From NCBI GenBank assembly GCA_022843585.1, contig JALHNJ010000014.1, forward strand, positions 1 to 64,000: DNA of 64,000 nucleotides, given 5' to 3'. The stretch comes from Chitinophagaceae bacterium (lineage in GTDB: Bacteria > Bacteroidota > Bacteroidia > Chitinophagales > Chitinophagaceae). Under the pieces are notes generated by a model, which saw only the letters and a program-made list of their open reading frames with translations, was not told the origin of the DNA and searched no databases. Shown here piece after piece: positions 1-10,722 of the stretch. Position 1 is the stretch's first letter; every line of letters begins with the position of its first letter. Made by a program: the position numbers and the translations under genes.

Positions 1-217
1 TTTTAAAACAGGTATTTGCGGTAGTAAAAAACAACAGCTTGTATCAACCTAACTATTGTTCACCTAAACCCTAAAAAAGTAAAAAATTTATTTGCTTTTT
101 TACACAGTTCATGTTAGCAGCCGTTATTTTTTTAGGTATCTAACAAATCTTTATCCCTTCAGAAGCTAAGTGTGTGAACAGCATATTTTTTATATTTGGC
201 TGATAATTGAAATCTCA

Positions 218-889
218 ATGCAACGCTGCAGTATAACATTAATTGCTACTAGACATAAAGAAAATGGTAAATGCACAACAAATGCATTGTTTCAAATTAT
301 CAAGCAAATAGCTCCTGATGTAATTTTTGAGGAAGTTCCACCAAGCAAGTCTGATGCACTTTATTCGGGTTTACTTCAAGATTCTTTAGAAACACACACA
401 ATCAAAAGATACTTGGAGAAACAACCAACCTCCCATGTCCCGGTTGATGCAGACATAGATGAAATAACCGATACTTTTACCAAGAGCGACTACAATGTTA
501 TGGTTAACATATTTAGACGCCATAGCTCCGAATACAGAAATGTATACAATCAACGGCAACTTTTTGCAGACGAGAAGGGATTCCCTTACTTAAATAGCAA
601 TGACTGGACGCTTTTGTCGAAACGTTTGGATGTGTTAGAGGAACAACTAATAAAAAGATTTGATAACGACAAGTTGACTCAACGGTACAAAGAATGGTTA
701 AATGTACTTGACATTCGAGATAATGAGATGATTAGTAATATTTATAAATACGTTAATGCTAATAAGTGTGAAAATGGGTTGTTTCTTGTTGGTGTTGAAC
801 ACAGAAGGCAAATAATAGACAAGATTCCAGAGTTTGAAAAAAAACATCATTCCAAGCTAGATTGGAATTTTGATTATTTCAACCGATAA
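218..889 (+). CDS. Hypothetical protein (N-terminal 'IATRHKENG..F..VPPSKSDALY' weakly TraB/GumN-like); start probably Met17 of the given ORF
   Basis: ORF 170..889; internal Met at 218 is a more natural start; flanked by inverted 14-nt boxes (113-126 / 956-969). Confidence 0.5.
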   Translation: MQRCSITLIATRHKENGKCTTNALFQIIKQIAPDVIFEEVPPSKSDALYSGLLQDSLETHTIKRYLEKQPTSHVPVDADIDEITDTFTKSDYNVMVNIFRRHSSEYRNVYNQRQLFADEKGFPYLNSNDWTLLSKRLDVLEEQLIKRFDNDKLTQRYKEWLNVLDIRDNEMISNIYKYVNANKCENGLFLVGVEHRRQIIDKIPEFEKKHHSKLDWNFDYFNR

Positions 890-960
890 CACTTATTCAT
901 AAATCATTTTATTGCAAAATCCATTTTAGTAACAGTTTTATTTATTAAGTGCGTTTAATG

Positions 961-1160
961 GCTGCTAACGTTAAAGCATTGGCGATGTGGCGGTATTCTG
1001 TGTTCCGTCTGCTTGGTGCCGCTGCTTATTAAGTATACAAAAGCTCATTGTTTATTCTGTTGCTCGGCGTTATTCATCTTCTGAAACCAAACTTGATTGC
1101 GAACTAAAAGCTGAGAATATATTGGGTGCCTCGCCATATCGCCAATGTATTGTTAGCAGC
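961..1160. repeat. Long imperfect inverted repeat (attC-like or transposon-end-like), arms 961-992 and 1132-1160
   Basis: Left arm gctgctaacgttaaagcattggcgatgtggcg; reverse complement of right arm gctgctaacaatacattggcgatatggcg. Confidence 0.6.
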
Positions 1161-1165
1161 AGGCT

Positions 1166-2944
1166 TTATGCCAGAAGCCATGTTACTAGATTAGTTATCT
1201 CAACATGGTCTGATGGGAGAATAATATTTAGAGCGTCAGTTTCAAGTCTCGCATTGAAATTTGCCCAACCCATCTCATTCTTTGGTATTCCACCAAGATG
1301 ATTCTCAATTGCTCCCTTAGTCCAGATATAGATTCCTGCCGTCTGCATTTTGACTTTTAAGGAAGCTAGATTTGTCTGGATGGCTGCTTCTTGTGCTAAC
1401 AATGCAAAAGCTTCGGAAGCAGTCATTGCACTACCTATTTTTGTCGGCCAGCCATTATTTAGATTAATTGAATGTCCTGGAGCAATTGAAGCAAGATGAT
1501 TTCTAATTGCAGTTACATCAGCATCGCCTGTTGTTAAAAAGCCTTGATTTTCGCCTTCTTTTAACGCATAGTCAAGGTCAACAATAGCCTTTGTCGGAAT
1601 AGCCATAGCAGTTAATACTTCAATAGTCTTACGAGTACTTCCAGAACCGTCGATTGGTACTAATGCCGTTTTATGAAGTCCCAAAGTTTGTCCAGATACT
1701 TTTTTAATAATTTTTGGAAGGAGTTTATTCTCAGTTTTACCTTCTGCTAATATTACTCTTTCAGCAAATAAAATATTTGACGAGTTACTTAATGAAAATA
1801 TAATCCCAAGTTGAGTTGGGTGTACAGCCGCTACAATAGCTATTGCTGCTTTTAATGAATTTCTCTTATGAGTTCCGAGTGTATCGCTTTTTCTTATTAG
1901 TATTGTGTTTTCCACATCATCTGATGTTATCATAAAAGGTGAGTGTGTTGAAAATATTACCTGATATCCTTGTGTAGATAACGTTTTAAGTGCATCTCTT
2001 AATACCTCAATTGCTTGTGGATGTAAATACAACTCCGGTTCATCGATAAGCAAAATAGTATTCGATGTCTGTTGACCTGAATTCCTCTTAATATCTGCCA
2101 AATGTCGAACTAATGCCATTTGAATAGAACGTTGAGCTCCATGACCAAGTGCAGAGACGTCTTTTCCAGTGGGATTAAGATTTTCAAACACCTTAATTGT
2201 CCCTTTTGAAAATATTTCTTTTAATTCTGGTGTAGGGATATGAATTTTAATATTTACTCCCGGAAAGAAACTTTCCACCTTTCCATTTACAGCAGCGTCA
2301 AAAGCATTTAACTCTGCTACTCTTGAGACACCATCTGCATCCAAAAGGTCTTTGACTCCATTTAGAGCAGTTTGAACTTGTGTGCTATAACTAGTTTGAA
2401 TTGGACCAATAATTTCTCCCAGCAACTTACCAATTGTTGTTGTGTTTTTACTTTTGCTTACATCTTCTTCTGCGTTTTCCATTGCTCCTATGTGAATAGG
2501 TTCAGGAAATAGTACTTCTAATGCTTGTGGTAATCCTGTAGGGGCACTTCTCCATTCATTCGCATTACCAATATTTGCAGGGTCTCTCACTAGCAAAGAA
2601 ATTGCTTTTGCTCCTGCGTTTGGTTGTCCTTGAGTTCTTTTAATATGCAATGCATCCGTAAACAAATAGGGTTGAATAGCGGTTTGTTGATTAGCTGGAA
2701 GTTGCCCTAAAATGGTAGCCGATATTCCACTTATTTTGCCTTCCATTTCCACTGCAATTGTTTTGTCATGAAACGCAGAGTCACTTAAGGAGCCTCCTCT
2801 TAACACCCATTTTATAGCATCAAGAATATTGGATTTTCCTGCATTATTATACCCAACGAGAGGAGTGAATGCAGAAAGTTCTAGAGTTTCACTTTTTAGT
2901 GACTTAAAGTTTCGAATCGTTATTTCAGAAAGTATATGTGTCAT
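1166..2944 (-). CDS. OLD-family ATP-dependent endonuclease (AAA ATPase plus Toprim), class 1-like solitary gene
   Basis: Walker A-like GYNNAGKSNIL, 'LLIDEPELYLHPQ' Walker B, 'STHSPFM', Toprim-like 'VILAEGKTE...VDLD'. Confidence 0.85.
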   Translation of the reverse strand: MTHILSEITIRNFKSLKSETLELSAFTPLVGYNNAGKSNILDAIKWVLRGGSLSDSAFHDKTIAVEMEGKISGISATILGQLPANQQTAIQPYLFTDALHIKRTQGQPNAGAKAISLLVRDPANIGNANEWRSAPTGLPQALEVLFPEPIHIGAMENAEEDVSKSKNTTTIGKLLGEIIGPIQTSYSTQVQTALNGVKDLLDADGVSRVAELNAFDAAVNGKVESFFPGVNIKIHIPTPELKEIFSKGTIKVFENLNPTGKDVSALGHGAQRSIQMALVRHLADIKRNSGQQTSNTILLIDEPELYLHPQAIEVLRDALKTLSTQGYQVIFSTHSPFMITSDDVENTILIRKSDTLGTHKRNSLKAAIAIVAAVHPTQLGIIFSLSNSSNILFAERVILAEGKTENKLLPKIIKKVSGQTLGLHKTALVPIDGSGSTRKTIEVLTAMAIPTKAIVDLDYALKEGENQGFLTTGDADVTAIRNHLASIAPGHSINLNNGWPTKIGSAMTASEAFALLAQEAAIQTNLASLKVKMQTAGIYIWTKGAIENHLGGIPKNEMGWANFNARLETDALNIILPSDHVEITNLVTWLLA

Positions 2945-3312
2945 GATGGATGTGGTGTAGGTAGGCTTAGTACTAACTCTAAAATATACAATCCTAACTG
3001 CATTTTTAAAAATTGAACATATTGACTATAGCTATTACTCAGGTAGCTATTTATAATCTAATATATTCCACTTCGTTCAAAGTCTGTATACCTCAAAAGG
3101 GGTATATTTTATTAGTAAACTGATCTATGCGATAATTTTGGAGTAACTACGGAGTATTTGTAATTGCTCAGTAGTGAACAGAACACTGAAGAGTGCGACG
3201 CAATTGGGATGATAGTAGTACTGCAGTTGGGAAAATAAACCAAGATACCTCCTACGTCGGTATGACAAACATTAATCGTCGGTATGACAAAAAGCGGTAG
3301 AGGTTTTTCAAC

Positions 3313-4269
3313 TTACTGCTGCTGTTGTATCTCCATAAATCTGCGATAGGAATTATCTGGCACGGCAGGATTATGAACCTGGTAAGAAAAAACAGGTGTT
3401 ACAGGAGTATCAATTTTTTTAGGAGAACCATCTTCAATGGATACTGATACTTCCAATGTATGTTCGGAGGAACCTTTATAGGTTCCTTTTACAGGAGTGC
3501 AATCGGTAAAACTTCTGCCAATGGCTAAGCGTACATGCTTATCGCCAACAATACAATTATTAGTAGGGTCCACTCCCAACCAACCATAAAAAGGAATATA
3601 GGCTTCTACCCAAGCATGGGTGGCACCTGCACCACGCAGCTCATCGCTATCCGGACAAATATATCCACTCACATACCGTGCAGGTATGCCAACAATGCGC
3701 AACATCACTAATAACACATGGGCAAAATCCTGGCACACTCCGGCTTTTATTTTCCAGATCTCATCCACTTTTGTTTCTACATTGGTAATGCCTTTCTTGT
3801 ATTCGAAATTGCTAAAAACATATGCACTCATTTGTTCTGCTATTGCAAATGGTGTTATTGTTTCATTCATGAATGATTGAACAACTCCGGTAATTTCTTC
3901 GTGACATTCGCAATGTTCCAGCAGCATAAAATCCATGTAGGGAAATTCTTCCCGAATAGTAGCCAAATTATCCCATTGTGTTTCGGGTGCAGTATCATTG
4001 GCGGGCAATTGTACTTCCTGTACAATTACTTCTATGATAGATTCAATGGTTAATTGCGAATGTGGTTTGATGATAGAGAAGATGCCCACCTTATTGCCAA
4101 AATAATCGGTGAAGATCTCTACCGAAGGTTGATGTGTAACAATGAGGTCATGTTTTTTTACTTCCTGCTGTGCATCATCAATAGGGAAGAGCATAACCTG
4201 GTTGGCACTGTCAATAACCGGTGATGGATACGAGTAGCGGGTAATATGTTTGATACGGTACTTAGACAT
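3313..4269 (-). CDS. Transglutaminase family protein
   Basis: N-terminal transglutaminase-associated region; 'AGVCQDFAHVLLVMLRIVGIPARYVSGY...THAWVEAYIPFYGWLGVDPTN' Cys/His/Asp core. Confidence 0.9.
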   Translation of the reverse strand: MSKYRIKHITRYSYPSPVIDSANQVMLFPIDDAQQEVKKHDLIVTHQPSVEIFTDYFGNKVGIFSIIKPHSQLTIESIIEVIVQEVQLPANDTAPETQWDNLATIREEFPYMDFMLLEHCECHEEITGVVQSFMNETITPFAIAEQMSAYVFSNFEYKKGITNVETKVDEIWKIKAGVCQDFAHVLLVMLRIVGIPARYVSGYICPDSDELRGAGATHAWVEAYIPFYGWLGVDPTNNCIVGDKHVRLAIGRSFTDCTPVKGTYKGSSEHTLEVSVSIEDGSPKKIDTPVTPVFSYQVHNPAVPDNSYRRFMEIQQQQ

Positions 4270-4289
4270 ACTTATAATGTTGCGGCAAC

Positions 4290-5225
4290 TTAGGAATTGC
4301 CAAAATAATATTGGTTGAAGGCAGCGGCTATTCCAAAAAGCTCCTGCCGGGTTTCTTGTAAAAATTTTTTCAATCCTTCACTATCAGATGTTTTTACAGA
4401 ACTATATTTTACATTATTCATCGTTCGGCCAATTAAAAACTCCAGTTGCTTATAACTTTCCGGCAGGCTTTCGGTTTCTAAGCGTTCAAAATAGCGAAGC
4501 AATTGTTTTAAACAATACGATAATGAATGGGGGAATGCATCATTATATATTATCTGGTGCAGCACCGGCTCGGCCTGGAAATTTCCACGGTGTGTTTTTA
4601 AATAAAATTCATAACCAGATAAGGAGTACAGCAAATATCGCAAGGCTGGTACTTCAGCCGGATGGTGCAACTCGTAATTAAGCTCTGTTAATTTTATATT
4701 GAGCATATCGGTAGAAAGAATTGCCCGTTCTAAAAATTTGCCAATATTTAAATACGTAAAGCCTTCGCCCCGGGCCATGGTTACATCTACAATGCCGTGG
4801 TACAACATGCCATTATGAATTAAGGAATCCATGGCCGTAACCGGATCGCCTTGTGTTACCTGGAAATGAATTTGCTTATCCCTGATCAAATGATAATAAT
4901 CATTGAGGCATTGCCATACTTCTTTGGTAATATGATCTTGTACGGCTCTTGCATTTTCCCTGGCACGGGTAACGTTGTTTAGCACCGAGGAGCTATTATT
5001 TTTATCCAGCAACAAATGCTCCAGCACTTTGCTTGAATTGGCGCTGATGATTTTTAACTCTTCCGGCGTAGCATTACTGTTCTTTAGCAGCAAGGTGTGC
5101 CAGCTAAAATCTTTCACTTCATCCTGCGAAGAAATATAGTTGGTGCGAAGAATCCGCAACATTCCATTTGTCCGTTCCATATAACGGGCCATCCAGAAAA
5201 CAGAATCGGCAACTCGGCTTAGCAT
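4290..5225 (-). CDS. Alpha-E domain-containing protein (DUF403)
   Basis: 'MLSRVADSVFWMARYMERT' signature; adjacent to transglutaminase and ATP-grasp genes. Confidence 0.9.
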   Translation of the reverse strand: MLSRVADSVFWMARYMERTNGMLRILRTNYISSQDEVKDFSWHTLLLKNSNATPEELKIISANSSKVLEHLLLDKNNSSSVLNNVTRARENARAVQDHITKEVWQCLNDYYHLIRDKQIHFQVTQGDPVTAMDSLIHNGMLYHGIVDVTMARGEGFTYLNIGKFLERAILSTDMLNIKLTELNYELHHPAEVPALRYLLYSLSGYEFYLKTHRGNFQAEPVLHQIIYNDAFPHSLSYCLKQLLRYFERLETESLPESYKQLEFLIGRTMNNVKYSSVKTSDSEGLKKFLQETRQELFGIAAAFNQYYFGNS

Positions 5226-5365
5226 AATAAAAATAGCTGTGAGCTTTTAGCTATGAGCTTTTGGCTGCGTTTTATTTAGTTATTTAATTTTTGTTATCAT
5301 CTTCAGTTCCCTAAGCATCTTCGTTGCGTCGCACTCTTCAGTGTCCGGTTCGCTACTCATCAACC

Positions 5366-5385
5366 CCTGCCTACCGGCAGGCAGG
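5366..5385. repeat. Short palindromic intergenic repeat cctgcctaccggcaggcagg
   Basis: Near-perfect palindrome read directly. Confidence 0.5.
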
Positions 5386-5549
5386 CACCCCATTTCACTA
5401 CAGAAAAAATATTTCCTCAATTCGCCCCTCCTGGGAGGGGAAGTTTCTTTTACTACAAACTTTTTAACTTCCTTTTCTTTTAATCTTACTGCTATCTAAA
5501 AAAAATCATTGACCTGAGAGACTCCGAACTCCGGACTCCAAACTCCGAA

Positions 5550-6995
5550 CTATCCTATGACCCAAGTATCCTTACTTCCTCCTCCCTGTGATGAATTAAC
5601 CACCAGCGAACCTTCTTTTAATGCAACTCTTGTTAATCCACCCGGCACAATATCAATTCCATCGGGACCGTATAAGGCATAAGGTCGTAAGTCAACTCTT
5701 CTTGGCTGCAATACGCCATTGATATAACAGGGTGCCGATGATAAACTGATGATGGGTTGTGCAATAAAACTTCTTGGATCGTCTTCAATCGCTATTTTAA
5801 ATTGGTCCATTTCTTTTTCAGTGGCGGCACTACCGATCAGCATGCCATAGCCGCCGGATTCATTGGTTTTTTTAATGACCATTTTATCCATGTTCTCAAA
5901 AACCACTTTTCTGTTTTCTGCATGGGCCAATTGATAGGTAGGCACATTTTTTAAAATGGGTTCTTCATTCAAATAATAGCGGATCATGGCCGGTACATAG
6001 GAGTACACGGCTTTATCATCTGCTACGCCATTGCCCATGGCGTTTACCAATGCAACATGCCCGGTTCTGTAGGCACCATACAAACCTGGCACACCTAACA
6101 TGCTATCACCACGAAAAACCAAGGGGTCAATAAAATCATCATCTACTCTTCGATAAATAACATCTACCTGTTTCAAACCGGTAGTTGTTTTCATATACAC
6201 TTTGTGATTATCAACTACCAGGTCGCTTCCTTCTACTAATTCGATACCCATTAATCTTGCCAGCGTAGTATGTTCGAAGTAGGCTGAATTATAAATGCCA
6301 GGAGTAAGGAGCACCACCGTTGGATCACTTTTTTGCCTGTTGGCTAAAGCCACTAAATTTTTCAACAACAGATCAGGATAATCTTTTACAGAACGTACAT
6401 TACTCTTGGGCAACAGGTCGGGAAAAATGCGGTAAGTGATACTGCGATTCTCCAGCATATACGACACACCGGATGGTGTACGCAAATTATCTTCCAGTAC
6501 ATAATACGTTCCATCATGGTCACGGATCAGATCAATACCGGAGATATGCGTATAAATATCAAATGGCACATTCACATTTACCATCTGCCGTACAAAGTTG
6601 GGGCAGGAGTAAATTAATTTTGCCGGAACAATGCCGTCTTTAATAATGAATTGCTGGTTGTAAATATCTTTTAGAAAAATATTCAGTGCTTTCAACCGCT
6701 GTTTAATGCCAGCTTCAATATGTTTCCATTCGGCGGCTTCTAAAATGCGGGGGATAATATCGAACGGAAATATTTTTTCAATGCCTTCGCCGCTGCTATA
6801 CACCGTGAATGTAATGCCCTGGCTCATGAATAATTTTTTCGCCAGTTCATCCTTATGCGTCATTTCATCCGCCGATAAATTTTGGATGGCGGAAACAAAA
6901 TGCTGGTAGGAATTTCTTACACCTCCGGCCGCAAACATTTCATCCCACACCCGGGGCTCCACATTATAATTGGCTAACAGCGAATAATCTTCCAT
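5550..6995 (-). CDS. Circularly permuted type 2 ATP-grasp protein
   Basis: 'HTTLARLMGIELVEGSDLVV', 'VIKKTNESGGYGMLIG', 'IAQPIISLSSAPCY' motifs. Confidence 0.9.
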   Translation of the reverse strand: MEDYSLLANYNVEPRVWDEMFAAGGVRNSYQHFVSAIQNLSADEMTHKDELAKKLFMSQGITFTVYSSGEGIEKIFPFDIIPRILEAAEWKHIEAGIKQRLKALNIFLKDIYNQQFIIKDGIVPAKLIYSCPNFVRQMVNVNVPFDIYTHISGIDLIRDHDGTYYVLEDNLRTPSGVSYMLENRSITYRIFPDLLPKSNVRSVKDYPDLLLKNLVALANRQKSDPTVVLLTPGIYNSAYFEHTTLARLMGIELVEGSDLVVDNHKVYMKTTTGLKQVDVIYRRVDDDFIDPLVFRGDSMLGVPGLYGAYRTGHVALVNAMGNGVADDKAVYSYVPAMIRYYLNEEPILKNVPTYQLAHAENRKVVFENMDKMVIKKTNESGGYGMLIGSAATEKEMDQFKIAIEDDPRSFIAQPIISLSSAPCYINGVLQPRRVDLRPYALYGPDGIDIVPGGLTRVALKEGSLVVNSSQGGGSKDTWVIG

Positions 6996-7066
6996 ATACC
7001 TATGAAATTACAAAGGAATAAATGTAAAAAAGTAAACAGGTGGAAGCAATCGAAGTGCAAATGGAT

Positions 7067-7474
7067 CTAGAAACTACGATGTTCCTGAACCCATGCTGTA
7101 ATATACTCACTGATTTCAGAAGTTGGAGTGCCGGGAGCAAATAATTTTCCAACTCCCATTTCATTCAGGGTTTTCATGTCGTCTTCGGGAATGATGCCAC
7201 CCCCTGTTAACAGCACATCATCCATTTTCTTCTCTTTCATCAACGCAATTACTTTGGGAAAAATGGTATTGTGTGCACCGGAGAGAATGCTGATGCCGAT
7301 AGCATCCACATCTTCCTGCAAAGCAGCATTGACTACCATTTCAGGAGTTTGGCGAAGACCGGTATAGATCACCTCCATACCTGCATCTCTTAATGCGGTG
7401 GCAATAACTTTGGCGCCACGGTCATGACCGTCTAATCCTACTTTGGCAACTAATACTCGTACAGGTCTTTTCAT
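7067..7474 (-). CDS. Cobalamin (B12)-binding domain protein (methylmalonyl-CoA mutase C-terminal-like)
   Basis: '[31 protein letters not shown]' (DxHxxG B12-binding motif). Confidence 0.9.
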   Translation of the reverse strand: MKRPVRVLVAKVGLDGHDRGAKVIATALRDAGMEVIYTGLRQTPEMVVNAALQEDVDAIGISILSGAHNTIFPKVIALMKEKKMDDVLLTGGGIIPEDDMKTLNEMGVGKLFAPGTPTSEISEYITAWVQEHRSF

Positions 7475-7517
7475 GCTGCAAATGTGTATTGCGAAAATAA
7501 GGAATGTGGCGGTATGC

Positions 7518-9062
7518 CTACCGGGAGAACTTTTTCTTCTCTTCTCTAAGTCCTTCGATAGCCATGCGTAACCCGGTGGAGTCTATATTTTCAAAAAAAA
7601 TGATCTTGTTACCCAGCTGCCTTGAGTAAGGATTAGTAACAGAATCTATCACCGTTATTTTTTCAAAATAGTTAAATACTTCATCATCTTTACCGGGCAT
7701 CCTCGAAGCAATCAACATCAGATTTTTCATGGTTAAATTGTCCGGAATCCATAACAAGAATGAACCGTTATCACTAATTACTTTATTTTTTAAATCCTTA
7801 TTCTTACTGTAATATTTTAATGAGCCAGCTTGCCCATAATTCCGGCAAAAGATAATAGTATTGTTTTTTGCAGAGTCAGGTAAGGAAGCAAAGAACTTTT
7901 CAGACTTAGCGGCCAGTTCTTTCCAGCCCAGCATATCAGCAAAGTCCTGCGGCAGCGGGTGATTTTTTTGATCTTCCCATTTGTTTTCTAGTCCGATCTT
8001 TTCATAAAAGGCAGCAAGTTTCTCAGGTTTCCAAATAGGTAAAAGTATTGGCTGAATCAGGTAACCCATCACAAGAATTAGTATGCTTAACGCATAGCGA
8101 ATCCAATATCTTTTTGCAGTCCATTGTTCCCAGGCCACTGCTCCCGCAGCAAGCAACATGGGGTAAATGCCCAACGCATAATAACTTTTTCCTCTTCCGA
8201 AAATCAATAGCAGTATCACTAAAAAATAAATGTAAGCAAGGAACCGCCATTCTTTTTTTTGTAAGAGCCATATTAAACCACCTATCCATACAAATGTTAC
8301 GGTGAGCAGCATCATCACCTGTTCAATCAAAAAACCAGCAGGATTCATATATTTTAGCTGTGTTTCCTGCAACTCTTTCATATGGTGTACCAACGGCCAG
8401 TTGTGCTGGTATTGCCACCATAGATTCGGGACAATGATGATGATAGCTAATAAAGCAGCCAGCCATGTTTTCTTTTTTGCCAAGACATTTCTGTAAGGAG
8501 AAAGAACTAGTCCGCCAACGATGGCCATTGCAATAAACAACACCGAATATTTTCCCCAGCAGCCGAGTGCCACACTAACAGCCAGCCAATAGATAAATTT
8601 TTGGTCTTTTGAATTAACATAGCGAACTAAAAAATAAACAGCCAGTGTCCAGAAAAATATATCGAGAATATTCGGTTGAAATAAATAATGTATCCGTAAG
8701 TAAGCAGCGGTAATAATTCCTAAGGAAGAAAGAAATTGTGCAAATAATTTACCACCGAGTTCTGCTGTTATTAAACAAGTAACAACAACAGTAGCCGCAC
8801 CAAATAAACAAGGCCATAGTTTTATCCAGGCTTCGGAACCGCCAAACCAGGAAGAGATTGTACCGAGATAAGAGAGCAGTGGCGGGTTTTCCATATAGCC
8901 CAGTGCCAGGTGCTGTCCCTGCTCATAGTATAAATATTCATCCCGCTGCAATTCATACATTGGCGATTGCAGAAACAACGGCAGCACAAATTTGATAATT
9001 GCTAGCAGGAGGATAAGCGGCCAGTATGGTTCTTGTCTTTGCATTCTTTGGAAAAAATTCAA
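7518..9062 (-). CDS. ArnT/PMT-like glycosyltransferase family 39 membrane protein
   Basis: Multi-TM; N-terminal '[28 protein letters not shown]' motif of GT39-like proteins. Confidence 0.75.
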   Translation of the reverse strand: MNFFQRMQRQEPYWPLILLLAIIKFVLPLFLQSPMYELQRDEYLYYEQGQHLALGYMENPPLLSYLGTISSWFGGSEAWIKLWPCLFGAATVVVTCLITAELGGKLFAQFLSSLGIITAAYLRIHYLFQPNILDIFFWTLAVYFLVRYVNSKDQKFIYWLAVSVALGCWGKYSVLFIAMAIVGGLVLSPYRNVLAKKKTWLAALLAIIIIVPNLWWQYQHNWPLVHHMKELQETQLKYMNPAGFLIEQVMMLLTVTFVWIGGLIWLLQKKEWRFLAYIYFLVILLLIFGRGKSYYALGIYPMLLAAGAVAWEQWTAKRYWIRYALSILILVMGYLIQPILLPIWKPEKLAAFYEKIGLENKWEDQKNHPLPQDFADMLGWKELAAKSEKFFASLPDSAKNNTIIFCRNYGQAGSLKYYSKNKDLKNKVISDNGSFLLWIPDNLTMKNLMLIASRMPGKDDEVFNYFEKITVIDSVTNPYSRQLGNKIIFFENIDSTGLRMAIEGLREEKKKFSR

Positions 9063-9085
9063 AAGACTTTATTTAAGAAAGGAAA

Positions 9086-10615
9086 TTAAAAAGCTAATAA
9101 TGCTTTCTTAATTCTCGTAACAGTTTCTTCTTTACCCAATAACTCCGCAATATTAAACACAGGCGGTCCAAATTTTCCACCCACCAGCATGATGCGGAAA
9201 GGAAGTTGTAATTCACCCGGCTTGATATTTTTTTCAGTCGCCAATTCTTTAAAACTATTTTCTAAAGCAATTGCATTCCATTCTGTAGCATTCTGTAGTT
9301 TTTCAGTATAAGCGACAAAGAAATTTTTCTTATCCTCATTCCATTTCGGTTTCACTGCCTCCACATCCAATGTTTCTGGTGTTTTGAAAAAGAAAGAGGA
9401 ATGCTGAACAAAATCCGGCAATAAAGTGCAACGGTCTTTTACCAGCTCAATTACTTTTTCCAGCAATACATCATCAGCAACAGTAACGCCACTTTGCTCT
9501 AGCAGGGCTTTGACTCCCGACTCTAAACTCCCGACTCCCGACTTCTTTATCCATTCATGATTGAACCACTTTGCTTTTTCATAATCAAACTTTGCTCCGG
9601 CACTATGCACTCTTTCCATAGAAAACTTCTCTATTAATTCTTCCATCGAAAAAATTTCCTGTTCGCCACCATCATTCCATCCAAGCAATGCCAGCAGGTT
9701 AAGAAATGCTTCAGGCAAAAATCCTTTTTCTTTAAATCCTTCTGTTAGCTCACCCGTTTTTGGATCATTCCAGTTCATTGCAAATACGGGGAAGCCATAT
9801 TTGGCACCATCTCTTTTGCTCAACTTTCCATTAGGGCCAAGTATCAATGGGAAGTGAGCCCACTGTGGCATATTCTCCAATCCAAATAAATATTTCCAGA
9901 GTAAAATATGTACCGGTGCAGATGGCAACCATTCTTCACCTCTAAAGGCATGGCTGATTTCCATCAACTGATCATCCACTACAACGGCGAGATGATAGGT
10001 TGGCATTCCATCAGCTTTCAGCAACACTTTATCATCAACCAACGAAGTTTCGAATTTTACTTCGCCACGTATCATATCTGTAAAACTCACCGTTTCAAGC
10101 TCCGGCATTTTAATACGGATCACATGTCTGGTTCCTTCAGCTAATAGTTTTTGTGTTTCATCAGCAGATAAAGTCAACGAGTTCCGCATTTTCATACGGA
10201 TAGTATGGTCGTATTGTGGCGAAGGATTATGTTCCGTTTTGAAATCATGCCGCATTTTTTCCAAATCTTCCGGTGTATCAAATGCATAATAGGCATGTCC
10301 ATCTTTTACCAATTGCTCTGCATAATGCCGATAGCTTTCTTTTCTTTCACTCTGGCGATAGGGGCCATAGTTGCCACCATGCTGCACACTTTCATCCGGT
10401 TCCAGTCCGCACCATTTCAAGGTGTCAAAAATATATTCTTCGGCACCGGCTACATAGCGGCTTTGGTCGGTGTCTTCGATCCGAACTAAAAAATCACCGC
10501 CATGTTTTTTTGCAAATAAATAATTGTATAAAACCGTTCGTACACCACCCAGGTGCAAGCCACCGGTAGGACTTGGTGCAAAACGAACTCTCACTTTTTT
10601 ACTCATAGGCTGCAA
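9086..10615 (-). CDS. gltX: Glutamate--tRNA ligase
   Basis: 'RFAPSPTGGLHLGGVRTVLYNYLFAKKHGG' and 'LSKRDGA' (HIGH/KMSKS equivalents). Confidence 0.95.
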   Translation of the reverse strand: MQPMSKKVRVRFAPSPTGGLHLGGVRTVLYNYLFAKKHGGDFLVRIEDTDQSRYVAGAEEYIFDTLKWCGLEPDESVQHGGNYGPYRQSERKESYRHYAEQLVKDGHAYYAFDTPEDLEKMRHDFKTEHNPSPQYDHTIRMKMRNSLTLSADETQKLLAEGTRHVIRIKMPELETVSFTDMIRGEVKFETSLVDDKVLLKADGMPTYHLAVVVDDQLMEISHAFRGEEWLPSAPVHILLWKYLFGLENMPQWAHFPLILGPNGKLSKRDGAKYGFPVFAMNWNDPKTGELTEGFKEKGFLPEAFLNLLALLGWNDGGEQEIFSMEELIEKFSMERVHSAGAKFDYEKAKWFNHEWIKKSGVGSLESGVKALLEQSGVTVADDVLLEKVIELVKDRCTLLPDFVQHSSFFFKTPETLDVEAVKPKWNEDKKNFFVAYTEKLQNATEWNAIALENSFKELATEKNIKPGELQLPFRIMLVGGKFGPPVFNIAELLGKEETVTRIKKALLAF

Positions 10616-10722
10616 AGATAGAGAGGTTTAAGGTTTATGGTTTGTAGTTTGAAGTTTGTTGTTATTTCAGATCGTCTGTAAAAGCAATAAGAAACAAAAA
10701 ACTCAAAATTGTATCTTGCCTT

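Noticed and set aside
987-1301. 104-aa ORF across the palindrome and the end of the OLD gene
   Set aside because: Overlaps the inverted repeat and is antisense to a strong CDS; no protein-like features.
3620-3880. Antisense ORFs inside strong genes (also 4388, 5757, 6706, 7128, 8023, 8048, 8302, 9908, 10205, 10273, 11513, 12613, 16325, 21205, 22651-23642, 28145 and others)
   Set aside because: Fully antisense or out-of-frame to well-supported coding regions; composition looks like shadow translation.
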